Program-made: the position numbers and the translations under genes | Shown here: one piece after another, positions 10,614-22,300 of the stretch | Numbering within the stretch: the first letter of the stretch is position 1 | Layout: every line of letters starts with the position of its first letter | The notes under the pieces: generated by a model | What the model saw: the letters and a program-made list of their open reading frames with translations, nothing else | Told to the model about the DNA's origin: nothing | The model's database searches: none | Assembly (NCBI RefSeq): GCF_001638985.1 | Contig: NW_017265134.1 | Coordinates: 1,827,732 to 1,891,731, forward strand | Direction: 5' to 3' | DNA: 64,000 nt | Origin: Phycomyces blakesleeanus NRRL 1555(-) | Taxonomy: Eukaryota > Mucoromycota > Mucoromycetes > Mucorales > Phycomycetaceae

Positions 10614-13600
10614 ATGGTCTTCAATCGCAATCGTGATTCTGAGGAAGCTAATGCCATGCCCATGCTAGCTACTCACGAAGAGGCTATACCCTTAAATCCG
10701 TCCCAACCCTCTGATAATCAAGAAAAAGGAGGATGGGTAGACGAAATACCTCCTCATCTTGAACCCTATCTTCACACCATACCTACCCAAGGTCTATCCG
10801 AAAGTGAAGTTGCCGAACGACAAACTCGATTTGGAAGAAATGAACTGATTGAAAAGAAACGAAACAAGATAGCCCACTTCATGTCATTTTGTATGCCCCT
10901 GATTTTTTTTTTTTACTCTTATATATATATATATATACTTCTTTGGTTTTACTGATATATTAAACCCCCTCACATTAACCGTACACTACTCATATAGCTA
11001 TTAACATTATTAATATGTTTAGTTACTGGTGCGATCGCCTACCTGATGGAAATATCGATTATCTTGACAGCTATTACAAACGACTGGATCGACTTTGGAA
11101 TTATTCTGGCCATGTTAATCATCAATGCCATGATTGGCTACATCGAGGAATCCAAAGCTGAATCAGCCGTAGCTGCACTCAAGAACAGTCTGGCACTAAA
11201 ATCGAGATGCTGGCGATCGGGACGTTTGACAGAAATCGAAGCAAGAGATATAGTAATTGGCGATATAATTGTTCTCCGTTTGGGAGATATCGTACCTGCC
11301 GATGCCCGATTACTTGGTCTGGGATCCACTGGTGAAACAGCTGAATCTGATTTACTGGTGGACCAGAGTGCACTCACTGGCGAATCTTTACCGGCTCGGA
11401 AAAAACTCGGAAGCATAGTCTACTCATCATCTATTGTCAAACAAGGCCAACAACTAGCCATTGTTGTGCGCACTGGCCACCACACATTTATCGGCCGAGC
11501 TGCCAGTCTGATGACAGTTACTACGGACGCTGGTCACTTTCAGAAAGTCATTAATTACATTGGAAACTTCTTGATTGTTGCATCTGTTGTATTGGTTTCT
11601 ATTATCTTTATTTATGATCTGGTAGAACAAAAGGTCAAGTTTGGCGTTGTCACGAGCCAGCACGTATTACAGGCACTCAATGAAATGGTGGTTTTAACTA
11701 TTGCAGCGTAAGAGATACATTTATTAATTATACTACATATACGAAATTTCAGACAGGTTCTAACCTTGTAAAACGAAACAACAACAAAGTATCCCGGTCG
11801 GTTTACCTACAGTTATGTCGGTCACTATGGCTATCGGAGCCAAGCAATTAGCTAAACGACAGGTCATTGTGAAACGACTGACAGCTGTAGAAGAACTTGC
11901 ATCAGTTTCGATCCTTTGCAGTGACAAAACCGGCACACTTACTCTCAACGAGCTCACGTTTGATGAGCCTTACCTCAAGGCACCCTTTGTAAAATCAGAC
12001 ATTTTACTCTATTCTTATCTGGCTAGTGAGCCTGCTACTCACGACCCCATCGAAGTAGCAGTTCGAGCAGCTGCACAAAAGGGAAACCCAAAGATCAGTC
12101 CAAACGATTCTGGGCATGCCGAAGGATACCATGTCACATCATTCATGCCTTTTAATCCAGCCGACAAGATGTCTCGTGCAACCATACAACACCTAGAGTC
12201 GGAAAAGGTGTTTAGGGTAGCCAAGGGTGCACCTCAGGTCATTTTGGCTTTGGTGGGTGGAGATTCTGAGGCAGAGCGTAAAGTGGATGAACTGGCTAGC
12301 CGAGGCTTACGTTCGCTCGGTATTGCATGCACAAAGTTGGGCACCAATGACGAGTGGCAGCTAGTTGGTATGTTGAGTCTTATTGATCCGCCACGCCACG
12401 ACTCGGCCGATACTATTCGCGAGTGCGCAAAGTATGGAATTTCGGTCAAGATGATTACTGGCGATCAGACAAGTATTGCTAAAGAGGTTGCAGGTCGTTT
12501 GGGTATGGGTAACTCTATAATGGATGCCGATCATCTTGTCGATCACAACAAGTCTGAACAAGAAGTGGCCGAAGAGTGCCTCAGAGTTGATGGATTTGCT
12601 AGAGTTATTCCAGGTAAAAGCGACAATCCAAACAAACAAAGACTGTAGAAGTACAAAGATTTATTTGCGTGTATACGGAAATATTAAACAAATGGATTTA
12701 TATGAATGAATAGAGCACAAGTATCGTGTAGTAGAATTATTGCAGGGTATGGGATACTTTGTAGCCATGACTGGTGATGGTGTGAATGATGCTGCTGCCC
12801 TAAAAAAGGTAAATGATAATACTAATACATCTAAGTAGAAGAATTAACATTTATGTTTTTTCTTCTTCTACATTTATTTTGACAATATGTGTATTTATCT
12901 GTACATATAGTCCAATGTTGGAATTGCTGTTCATGGAAGTACAGATGCTGCTCGGTCTGCGTCTGATATCGTATTACTTGCACCCGGACTGTCTGCGATT
13001 ATTGAGGGTATCAAAACCTCTCGTATTATTTTCCAGCGTCTGCGCTCTTATGCTCTCTACCGCATTACATCAACTATACATTTCCTGGTCTTCTTCTTTA
13101 TCGTAACCCTCGTAGAAGATTGGCAGATGCCCCCCATATTTTTGATCCTGATCTCTGTACTCAATGATGCGGCCACTTTAATTATGGCCGTCGATAATGT
13201 CAGCATATCTCTAAAGCCAGACATGTGGCGCCTTGGACTTTTAATTGTACTTTCTTGTGTCTTGGCGGTCGTGTTGAGCATTTTCTCGTTTGCACACTTT
13301 TACATATTTAGGGACATATTTCATGTTACTCCCGGACAATTGTCTTCAATCATGTACCTTCATATTTCTTCTGGTAAAGTCAAATGTTTCTTTTCTTGTA
13401 TTTACTGCACTAATACTAATACTAATATTAATATTAATATTAATCCTATTCTACTCCATTTTTTTTCAAAAAAAAAAAGCTCCTCACTTTGTAATCTTTT
13501 CCACTCGTATCGAGTCTTTCTTCTGGAACAACATTCCTTCCTGGCCATTTACTTTGGTTGTGCTGGCGACCCAATTTGTTGCACTGATCTTGTCCGTGTA

Positions 13601-13874
13601 CGGTGTATTTGGAAAGATACCGAATGTAGAGCCAATTGGGTGGCCACGCGGAATGATCATTATGGCGATATCGATTGGCACATTTATGGTAGTTGATCTA
13701 GTCAAGGTCTTTACGATCCGGTTGTGGAATCGTTTTGCAGATAAACAAAGAAAACCAAATATTCCACAGGGTCGTGCTCAGCGATTTCAGCAGCAGCAAA
13801 ATGAACAACATTCACGTACGGGGTACGACAGAGCAGAAAGAAGAGAATCTGTCAACTCTGTTATATCATTTTAA
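10614..13874 (+). CDS. PMA1: P3A-type plasma membrane H+-ATPase
   Basis: Six exons: 10614-10890, 11023-11707, 11790-12613, 12714-12808, 12911-13373, 13480-13874. They close to 912 residues, close to fungal Pma1 (about 920). Features in order: an acidic N-tail; the actuator loop with DQSALTGES; a VGLP segment in TM4; the phosphorylation site CSDKTGTLT with D366; MITGDQ; the hinge [28 protein letters not shown]; six C-terminal membrane segments; and a Gln/Arg/Ser-rich tail that may be the autoinhibitory R domain. The protein should pump H+ out of the cell and energise uptake. The hinge reads VNDAAALKK, where the usual proline (VNDAPxLKK) is alanine. Two introns end in purine-rich acceptors (ACAAAG and AAAAAG). 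It belongs to the PMA family, but paralogues are common in these fungi, so the exact orthologue is unsure. Confidence 0.92.
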
Positions 13875-13903
13875 ACAGATACAATATACATATATACATT
13901 TTT

Positions 13904-13909
13904 AATAAA
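13904..13909 (+). terminator. Candidate poly(A) signal of H+-ATPase gene
   Basis: AATAAA lies 30 bases after the stop codon, a normal position for a cleavage/polyadenylation signal. In AT-rich DNA this match can be chance. Confidence 0.4.
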
Positions 13910-14126
13910 ATATTTGATGTCTATAATCTACCGTCTGTTTCCAACTGTAAATAAAGATGTATATACGGTTCGCCTTTTTGTTTACAATTAAGTACAATTT
14001 CTTAAATTATTGGATTTCTTTCATTTGGTTTATTTTACTCTTTATTTGGTTTCTTTTATATACAAAATAGTAACAGGATGATATCATAATATCTAATTGG
14101 GTCTGATATGATCTAAAAGCGATGCT

Positions 14127-14502
14127 TCAAGCATTGCAGGGACATTTGGCCTTTACACAGTTATCCCATTCGCTGGTGGTGTTGTGGTGGTTGTTGCAGT
14201 AAGTAAATATATTGTCTGTTCAGAAAGATGGGAATTGTAATTTATTTGTTAGAATTCATTTTGCTGATTTGGCTTATGTGTATCATCTATATCTTACCAA
14301 GATACAATTCACAACTGTGGGTTTCATTTCTGGTTCCATCAGATTTGTTGTAGCATAGACACATGGATGCATCTGTGTTGGTTTTGGTGGGTGTTGTCAT
14401 GATACATTTGCAACCTATTGGGCTCAGCTTTGGGGTGTGTACCGAGGCAGCCAAGGCAGTGGCAGCAGCGAAAAGGAAGATCAAGGAAAGTGAAAACTTC
14501 AT
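14127..14502 (-). CDS. Small secreted cysteine-rich protein
   Basis: Two exons, 14306-14502 and 14127-14172, giving 80 residues. The start is followed by a textbook signal peptide (MKFSLSLIFLFAAATALAAS). The mature part of about 60 residues has eight cysteines in pairs and singles: CKC, CLC, C, C, then KCPC near the C-terminus. One N-glycosylation motif (NKS) and another (NET) are visible. The splice from GAATT|GTATCT to ACCAG|CGAATGG is the only one I found that keeps the Cys-rich tail in frame. An alternative donor (GTAAGA, 9 bases downstream) would not. No known family is recognised. Even cysteine number and small size fit extracellular disulfide-stabilised peptides such as effector-like, antimicrobial or wall proteins, but function is not inferable. 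Confidence 0.6.
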
Positions 14503-16922
14503 TGTAAATATAGAGAAAGAGAGAGAGAGGCTAAGAGTGAGATGAAGAAATTAAAATTGGAGATTGTAAGCAAGCCTTTATATATCAGAGTAAATATGTA
14601 TAAGCATGTATAAATATATATTTATATATTTTATATAATAAATGTAGTTTAATACTTCATTAAAACTATTACCCATTTTTGGAATTAATTTCATACACTT
14701 TTCTTGTGCGGTCATCATTAGCCTTTAAAAGGATAAAAAAAAAAGACGGGCGGTCAGGGAACAGCACAATGAAAAGAAAATCTCCTTACTTTAAATCCAC
14801 ATAATAGTATCAAGAAGTAAATGGAATTGTGTGGTCGCTTATTTGACGAAATAAAATCATATTTTTTTAAGAAAAAATAGGATAAAGACAAGAGAAGAAG
14901 AGGAAAATGAGAATAAGGATTGAGGGAGAAAGTGTAGCAACTGATTCTAGTTGACTCTAAAGAGGTATGGCGTATTGGCGGTCAAAATGCGTAATATCAA
15001 ATGCATCAAATTAAAAACAAATCAGTGTTTTAAAGAGGTTAAATATAATTTCGCGTGTTCTGTTTGAATACAACTTTAATCTTCTTCTTTTTTCATTTTT
15101 TTTTTGGTGTGTAACTATATGGTTTCTGCTGCACCACAAGTAGATGTCAAGTTTTAAGTGCGAATTCAACATCATCTCCGCTTTTGAATTAATGGTCGAT
15201 TTTTGGAAATATTTTACTCACACTGTATATATTAACATGTTTATATTTTGCTGCTTGTAGTGTTGTATTTGGGGCCATGCTTTTCACTTTCTTTATTTTT
15301 CGTTTCGCCAAGAAAATCAAGGAGATAAAGGGATATTAAGGGAGAGGTTGGTGATGATATTTGTATCACAGCCCCCTCTCTCTATATATTTATGTATCTT
15401 GTTAACTTTTTTCCTATCATTATTTAAGAGCATTGTATTGCCATCGTGTTTAAACTATACCCTACCATTTTACTTTACTTAATATTCAATTTAATAGCTG
15501 TCTTGTCCATTTAAAGTATTATGATGACCTTTTGGCTATTTATAAACCACCGGTTGGCGCCACCCAACCACATCTAGTACGATTGTATTACTTTTGGGAA
15601 GTCTGGATAATAGCAATTGATTGGTGCTTCAAAGCCAATAGTCTTTCTAGGGTAGTATACACCAAAACAAGTAAAGCGTATGTAATAATAATAAAGTAAA
15701 AATCAAAGAAAAAGAGATGGAGAAGAGGGAGGAGTTAAAGAACAAGATCTATAGGCTCCCCTTTATGTGAATAAATAAAGAAACCACTTTGACTTTATAA
15801 ATCCCAAATTCCAGGAGCTACCTTTTTCTCTTCTTCTTCTTTAATTGTACTTTGTTCTTTAAAGATTTGTCTATTTACAAAAAGAACTAAAAGGCAGCTT
15901 CTTTGGCTTTCAAGGGCGGAAACGAAAATAAAATAAAAGGAAATACCCGAGATAAAATTAAGAGCCCATGGAATTGATTGATTTTTGCTTGATAAAGTAT
16001 CTAATATGTTATAGAGGAGAATAAATTAAGGTAATGAAAAAGATAAAATAAAACAAACCAAAACTTTACTTGTCATTGTTCTTCTTCCGCTTATTTATAT
16101 ACTCGGTCTAACCATCAATTAACCTTTTACTTGAGAATTAAGAACAAGTATCGACTCGAAATAAAGAAAGGTCCGGAATTTATAGAACATCTCTAGAAGT
16201 CGTCTTTTTTTTTTGCTTTCTTTCGCTTGACTTATTATTACCAATCTTTTATTCACATACACTAAACAGAGTGAAAAACAAAGAAGAATTGCCCATTTAC
16301 ACTCCATAAGCTCAATTGCATATTCATTTTGCACGCACAGTTGCACTTGTCGACGTCGTGTGTCCTACGTTTATTTCCCTGATTTTAGATATAATCCGTA
16401 TTTCCTAAAATTGTTTCAAAAATAAAAATACAAATAATACAATATAAAATAAAATAAAATAAAATAAAATAAAATAAAGGACATAATACAAACACGCACA
16501 TACACATTAAAGCGCCGGGCCGAGGTATCATATGTGCAATAAAGAGCATTTCTTCTTCTTGTTCTTCCTCTTATTAATAATAATCTCGGCGGCTCATTCA
16601 GTAATAGTATCTGTTCTTTACTTGTCTCAAAATAGAAATAGTAATATTAGTTTACATTGACAAAATGTCTGCAATTTAGCCACTCCTAAATACAAACAAG
16701 CCAACCAAATTTATATATAGCAAATTAGTTTTCTATGCAGGTTCATTACTTTAAATTTCATTTAATTAAAAGTATAGGACATCACACTTGGTAATAATAA
16801 AACCGGCGTTAGTTTGAGATTCTAACACAAATTTCTTGGGGGGTTTCAAAGGGTACGCTTATTTTGATATTTTAGAAAAAGTGCTTTTCCTCCCTGCTTT
16901 ACATAAATTGGGACGTTGCAGG
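14503..16922. other. Long intergenic region
   Basis: 2.4 kb without a confident gene. A possible terminal exon at 15261-15340 (after TTGTAG) would encode a short membrane helix plus a lysine-rich tail ending in TAA; I could not find an in-phase first exon, though ATGGTTTCTGCTGCACC at 15119 is a candidate start. An (AAAAT)n microsatellite occupies 16440-16478. The rest is AT-rich with no visible structure. Confidence 0.4.
16440..16478. repeat. (AAAAT)n microsatellite
   Basis: Tandem ATAAA/TAAAA units, about seven copies, read directly from sequence. Confidence 0.9.
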
Positions 16923-17180
16923 CGGCTTGACAACGACTGAGGATGTGGCACAGGCTCTCAGAGTAGTTCTTTATTCATCATAATGTTTTGTGATATCCTA
17001 CTCTTTACATCTTTTTAAGGAGGAATATTTATCATATTTTTTTTCTTTCTTTCTGTGGTAAAGGGCAGGCAAACCCGGTCTAATTATTAGTACAAACAAA
17101 TAAAAACTACTGTGTGTTTAAATCAACATCCTAAACCATGGGCAGGAAATCACCACACCCTCAGTCGTTGTCAAGTTGTG
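16918..17180. repeat. Inverted repeat pair about 215 bp apart
   Basis: CTTGACAACGACTGAGG at about 16926-16942 is repeated in exact reverse complement near 17154-17170. Shorter matches on both sides (GTTGC outside, TGTGG inside) extend the arms to about 35 bases with mismatches. It may be a small non-autonomous element or a long hairpin. No ORF is inside and no flanking duplication was identified. Confidence 0.55.
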
Positions 17181-17459
17181 GGCAACATCTCTGTTTATTC
17201 TATATATTTAGAGTATTCACAGTGATTTGTCTTGATAAATGTTTTAACCAAACAAAAAAAAAGTTTTAGACAAATATTTAACGGATATTCAAATCTACCC
17301 ACTCAGTATTTTTAAGTCTCATATGAACAATTATATAGAAACCAAACTATGCATGACAATAAATAAGCCAGTTTTTGAATTTACCGATAGAAACTTTCCA
17401 AAAAAAAACCCCCTCAAGACATATATGATTGGTATATAATGTGGAAAGATACGGATATA

Positions 17460-18180
17460 AACTTTATAAGGAATTGAGTTTTTATTGATGAAGTCAGCTT
17501 TTATATCAACATGAGATTCAATTGGAAAAATTCTGACATTGCAACACAAGCAATAGTAAATACGCCAAAGCCAAGAGGAATTACTCGCAGCATCTTGGTT
17601 GTTATTCACAATTCAACAGTAATGCATGTATCGTTGAAGCTGCCACTCAGAAAGCTGAAAACAGAAAATAACCCTATTCCTTTCCCAAAAAAAAGGACTA
17701 ACAAAAGCAAAGGCGTAAAAAGAACTGCTGATGAAATTGATGATGAACAAAAAAATGAACATGACGAGAAAGATAAAGATGATTAAGTATTAAATTTTTT
17801 TAAAAAAGAAACAATATCCCATTACTGGTAAAAAAAAAGTCTTCAAGAGTACTAGCACACTTCATTTTATTAAGATTATTAATGATCTGTTTGATGTTAT
17901 GGATAAAGATGAAAGGTTCCAAAACTCATACCTGGTTCTCGACAATGCTAGTATACATAAATAGGATCCGCTGTACCGCAAGGTAGAACAAAAGGTTTGC
18001 AACGCCTGCCTTCTTACTGCTTCTCACCCAAGCTTAATGCAATTGACGAATTTTGGGTAATATCAAGGTGAAAATAAAGCAATCAAAAATGAATCCGACC
18101 GAAAAAAACCTATCAAGTATAATAAAGGATGTAAGCAATGGGATACCAGCTAGAAACTTGTACGATTGATGTGCTTATTC
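17460..18180 (+). pseudogene. Decayed IS630/Tc1-type transposase
   Basis: Reading + strand frames in order gives a block like VFIDEVSFYINMR (first catalytic aspartate context), then a basic stretch PFPKKRTNKSK, then YLVLDNASIHK (second aspartate) and LNAIDEFWV in place of the usual LNPIEQFW, all in family order. Several stops (for example before VFIDE and after ASIH) and at least one frameshift show it is dead. An ORF at 17511-17786 is the longest surviving piece. No terminal repeats could be assigned. It is distinct from the intact Tc1 element 0.8 kb downstream. Confidence 0.6.
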
Positions 18181-18600
18181 AAAATGTATGATAAATATTT
18201 GCTTTATTAAAAAACCAATAGATATTTAATATGTGTAGGTTACTTTTGGGGATAATGCTACTGGGGAGAGGTAAGGTAATCGGGTTTGAGCGGGATATGG
18301 ATCAATTGTGCCCTGGGCTGCTGGAGACACTCATAGGATTATGTTCTGCCATAGTACTTGTGTGTCTTTCTTCATTCAAGCGACTATGATTGAGTTTATT
18401 ATACTGCAAAGTTATTTTGGTTTCTTACCCTTTGATCGTAAAATGGTTTTATGTTCTTGTTAAAATTCCTTCAGCACTGATAACGTTCCCTGCAAGCAAT
18501 CTATATTCCAAAACTCAATGTTGTGAGTTAATACACTCTTCCTCTATCTAAACCATGCTCTTGTGCCATCCAACTTAGAGTAAGTGTTTTAAAGACGCCA
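18181..18600. other. Unassigned spacer
   Basis: No gene was recognised. It lies between the dead IS630-type transposase and the decayed minus-strand gene that hosts the Tc1 element, and may include the 3' part of the latter. Confidence 0.4.
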
Positions 18601-18918
18601 ATAAACGGATGAGCTGGAATATCTTTTTCAGAGAATCTTATAGGAGCACTCACCCTCTACTATTTGGTCACAATGTAAATGCCAGGTATATATGTTGGCA
18701 TTGTCCATTGTCTGGTAGAACTACCTATGCAAAGAGAAAAATACAGTTACTCACACAAAATGTACTTAAACATCGTATTTCACGAGTCACTTACGATGGG
18801 CATGTAGGAAATGGATTTAAAATTTTGTGAAAGTATTTAATGAGACTTTGTCACAACAGCGCCACAGTTCGTACTATTGAAAATGTTCCAAATATGGATT
18901 TATAATGGTCAAAACTTA

Positions 18919-20274
18919 CACCCGGCTTAGGGTGAAATTGACTTACTTCCAACTCCGCCATGACTTCTTTCTATGCAAGAAGACCATCCTCTATTTTCCT
19001 TTCATTTTAATTCTGTAATCTCTCTAATAAAACAAATCACAATGCCAAAGAACAATAAAGCTAAAACTACCAACTCATATTATAAGACAACAGATTTCGA
19101 AAAAGGAATGATTATTGGAAGATATAAAGAAGGACGTAGCTCCTATGAGATTTCACATGCAGAAGGCATACCCCAATCAACTGTTTATCATATAATTAAA
19201 AAATACGAGACAAAGAAGACGTGCGCTGAGAAGGAGCATCCTAGGGCCTCTAAGAAGCTATCACCATGGGCAATTCGTTATTTGAAGTTCACCGCAAAAA
19301 AAAATAGACGTGACACATTAGCTACCATCACGCGCAGTGTTAAAGAGATGCATGACATCTCAATCAGTCAAGCAACAGTACGCAAATATCTGCACGATAT
19401 GGACCTTCGCTCTTGTGTTGCTGTAGCCAAGCCTTACCTAGATGAAGCACATAAGAAGGCACGCTTGCAATGGGTTAGGGAGCGAAAAAATTGGAATGAT
19501 GAATGGACATCAGTAATTTGGAGTGATGAGTCCAGATTCACCCTTTTTCAGAAAGGTGGACAGCAATATGTTTGGCGCCAACCGCATGAGAAGTATGACG
19601 ATGACTGTCTGGTACCAGCAGTGCAAGGGTTGGGTGGTTCAGTATCAGTTTGGGGATGTATTTGGGCAGGAGGTGTTGGCCCACTAGTTATATTAGATGA
19701 CTACATGACAAAAGAAATGTATGTCCAGACACTGAGGGACAACTATCTCCCATTTCTTGCTGCCCTTCCTGACAAGGACACCGCCACCTGCCTTCTCCAA
19801 GAAGACAATGCCAAGCCACATAAGAGCAAGTTGGCGGAACAGTGGAAAAAAAGAAACGATGTGGCTATCTTACCATGGCCTGCAAAAAGTCCAGATCTCA
19901 ATCCAATTGAGAATATGTGGAGCTACCTTGATAACAAGGTTAGAGATAGAAGACCCCAGCCTACCACGCTAAAAGAACTGGACGTTGCTTTGTTGGAGGA
20001 GTGGGCAGAAATCACAGCAAGTACTTGTGTGAAGTTTTGCCTGAGCATTAAAGATCGTATGATATTAGTCAGGAAGAAGCATGGAGGAGCTATTAACTAT
20101 TAAACCTCCATCAATTTTTAATATAAATAAGCAACACATATTACAAAATCTTCCATTCATTTTTTGTCTTTAAGGATCATGTCTTTGAGAACTTATTTAA
20201 CCTTGAAAAACAGAGGTGTACTTCTTTGATTTTAGCGGAGTTGGAAGTAAGTCAATTTCACCCTAAGCCAGGTG
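18919..20274 (+). mobile_element. Complete Tc1/mariner (Tc1) element
   Basis: The 1356-bp unit begins CACCCGGCTTAGGGTGAAAT and ends in the reverse complement CACCTGGCTTAGGG... The terminal repeats span 18919-18958 and 20235-20274, 40 bp with a single mismatch. It is flanked by TA on both sides (18917-18918 and 20275-20276), the standard Tc1 target duplication. It encloses one uninterrupted transposase. High repeat identity and the intact ORF suggest recent, possibly current, mobility. Confidence 0.95.
19042..20103 (+). CDS. Tc1 transposase, DD34E, intact
   Basis: 353 residues from the ATG at 19042. An in-frame ATG at 18973 would add 23 residues but lies just inside the left end, and the later start fits the basic N-terminus MPKNNKAK. 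Residues about 15-60 form the first helix-turn-helix (FEKGMIIGRYKEGRSSYEIS...STVYHIIKKY). A second, HTH_Tnp_Tc3-like DNA-binding part follows to about 125. The catalytic triad is D162 (WSDESRF), D255 (QEDNAKPH) and E290 (SPDLNPIENMW), with 34 residues between the second aspartate and the glutamate, which is the Tc1 signature. No intron and no stop. It should bind the 40-bp ends and carry out cut-and-paste into TA. Confidence 0.95.
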   Translation: MPKNNKAKTTNSYYKTTDFEKGMIIGRYKEGRSSYEISHAEGIPQSTVYHIIKKYETKKTCAEKEHPRASKKLSPWAIRYLKFTAKKNRRDTLATITRSVKEMHDISISQATVRKYLHDMDLRSCVAVAKPYLDEAHKKARLQWVRERKNWNDEWTSVIWSDESRFTLFQKGGQQYVWRQPHEKYDDDCLVPAVQGLGGSVSVWGCIWAGGVGPLVILDDYMTKEMYVQTLRDNYLPFLAALPDKDTATCLLQEDNAKPHKSKLAEQWKKRNDVAILPWPAKSPDLNPIENMWSYLDNKVRDRRPQPTTLKELDVALLEEWAEITASTCVKFCLSIKDRMILVRKKHGGAINY

Positions 20275-21099
20275 TATTTTACCAGCTTCATTTGAGCCAT
20301 AACCAGACGACACTTCAGTCAAAAGAGTTTCAGTGGCAGAGATATCATTGACTCTTAGTATTCCATCATCATTATACTTATATCGGCGATCATTCATTCC
20401 TTTATGTTTTAGTGGTATGGATATGACAATGAGAGAAGAAACTTGGGTGGAGATAGTTACCGAGAGGGTGCGTAGGAAAATATAGGTAGATTGGAATTAA
20501 AATCACTATCCTAATCCCTTGAGAGATTTGCCAATGTGCAGATCGCTAAAGGTCTCATGCCAATATCAGTTGTACATTTGGATGTGGGTCGGTAACAAAA
20601 GTAAGTTGAAGGTCGATCAAATTTAAATCGCACTTGACACAATTGTATATGTTCGTCGAATGGATATAAAAGTTGTTGTTGGTGAGGTTATTCTTTGTAT
20701 CATTTTTTTTTATATCTTGAAGTTTATGTTTGACCACAAAAATTTGTATCGCTCTTCCGAAAATAAAATCGTTTGAACTGGGCGCACCAATGTTGAGCAT
20801 TTGTTATTGACAAGGCAGATTAATGAAGTGAATAAACCATTCATAATTGTGGTGCCCAGAAAATTAGTTTTTTTTTTCGAACTGTCATTTTTTTATTAAA
20901 ACCATTTTAATGTTTTCGTATCTTGTGCCAGCATTAGGTAGAGATGATTGTGGAGTGTTCCCTTTCTTTGATGCTGCTGATTTCCCATAAATAGTATCGA
21001 TGGATGACAGTTTTGAATACATTTCACCACGAAGGACAAATAATATATTTTGTTTTCTGTAGGTATCGTATCTTCCATCGGTCTGGCACATTAGTTAAC

Positions 21100-21760
21100 T
21101 ATTCCAGGGTTTTGTGTCTACCCGTACCTTAATCAGAATGCGATTTTGTATTCAAGTTCGATATAATTTGACTTGGAAAGCAGATTTCTATAATGGTTAT
21201 CCAGAATCGCTAATTCTAGAGAGGCCACATTTTGATTCTAACAAACCACAGTATGTGTCTACTCTGCTACGATCTTCACCTGAGACAGCGTGGCATGAAT
21301 CAATAGCTTTGGAGGAAAGGGCAAACAGATTTGCTTACCTTTCTCTTTCAATGAAAGGCCTTTGGTCACTTTCTGGCTATATAGATAGAATAGGTAAAAG
21401 AGAAAGGTATCATACGCGTAAGAAGGCTAATAAATAGTAAAATGTCCTACAATATTGCGTCACAAAGTCTGTTATGACAACAACTCCTAATAATCTTTTG
21501 TATAACTGGCTATTGATAAAGTGTATTCGTAGCTATTTTTTTAGAGTGGTCGAGTCTAAATTTAGGGCTACTAATTGAATGCATTGTATGAATTTCAGGA
21601 CACACCATTTTGCCCTGAAGGATTAAAGAAAGACGCTGTAACCCGAGCATGGCCAGGTCAAATAGAAACTTCGTGCCCCACTATAAAATATTGGCCCTGT
21701 AGGACTGTTGATCCAGAATGGTATTGCAGATGGAAGGGGAAGAAACTTTGAGTGAATCAT
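21100..21760 (+). CDS. Hypothetical protein, partial exons
   Basis: Two coding-like blocks lie on the + strand: 21114-21396 (containing NLTWKADFYNGYPES and ALEERANRFAYLSLS), and about 21600-21751 after ATTTCAG (beginning DTPFCPEGLKKDA and ending in TGA). Their composition is protein-like, but no splice pair joins them in phase, so the model is incomplete or the gene is decayed. No family is recognised. Confidence 0.3.
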
Positions 21761-21793
21761 CTTCAATGGTTGTCTTTCTTTCTTTGGGCACAA

Positions 21794-22300
21794 CTAGAAA
21801 AATGATAGCAATAGATCCTTCTCTTGTAATGATATCACATTCTGAATAACTTTTGGCGCAGCTAGTAAGCTGTGCTCTTTTCCTTCATAATCAGTATATG
21901 GCATTGGCCTTATATCCCTTAAATATGCTATCCGAGATTTTATTTCATTTTCTCTGTCCCTTTCAGGTTGATTTGATGCGTTGAATACTGGTGGTACGGC
22001 CGTCTTGTAACAATGTCTTGTTGTTTTTTCTTCTTCTTGCTCTTCAATGGATGTGGGGGTCGTCACTATATCAAGAGAAACATGAGCACTATCGTCAACC
22101 TCAGATGCAGTCTCCACCCGATTTATTTCGTTCCCGGGTTGCTATTGCGACATTTACGACAAGCATAGTAAGTCTTCACTTCTTGCATTTTGGATGTATT
22201 TGGATGTACTCTCAGCTTACCATTTATGACAAAACTTGCAGGTTAAGGCAATTGTCGACTCGATCAAGATTTACACATTTTACGAATTCTATTTTAAAAA
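21794..22300 (-). pseudogene. Hypothetical, zinc-ribbon-like remnant
   Basis: A minus-strand ORF (21794-22117) has an acidic N-terminus followed by a lysine/glutamate-rich region. Upstream on the same strand, short frames contain two CxxC pairs (TCKFCHKW and YYACRKCR), as in a zinc-binding motif, but a stop and a frame change separate them from the ORF. I read it as a broken gene of unknown family. Confidence 0.3.

Larger units (their letters stand above)
18600..21091 (-). pseudogene. Decayed unknown gene split by Tc1 insertion
   Basis: On the minus strand, blocks of coding-like sequence run from about 21091 to 20280 and resume at 18916 after the Tc1 element. If the Tc1 and one TA are removed, a frame running through GYGSNEAGK continues straight into ISFDHYKSIFG without a break. 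Stops are frequent on both sides (for example shortly after the resumed block), so it is a pseudogene or a heavily intronic gene. Other open pieces are 20555-20800 and 20885-21091 on the same strand. I recall similar unannotated proteins in mucoralean genomes but cannot name a family. Confidence 0.45.

Noticed and set aside
11138..12639. Several minus-strand ORFs of 60-92 codons across the H+-ATPase gene
   Set aside because: Shadows of a strongly supported + strand gene.
14363..14545. + strand ORF with hydrophobic start and charged helix
   Set aside because: It is antisense to the secreted Cys-rich gene, whose signal peptide and cysteine pattern are more convincing.
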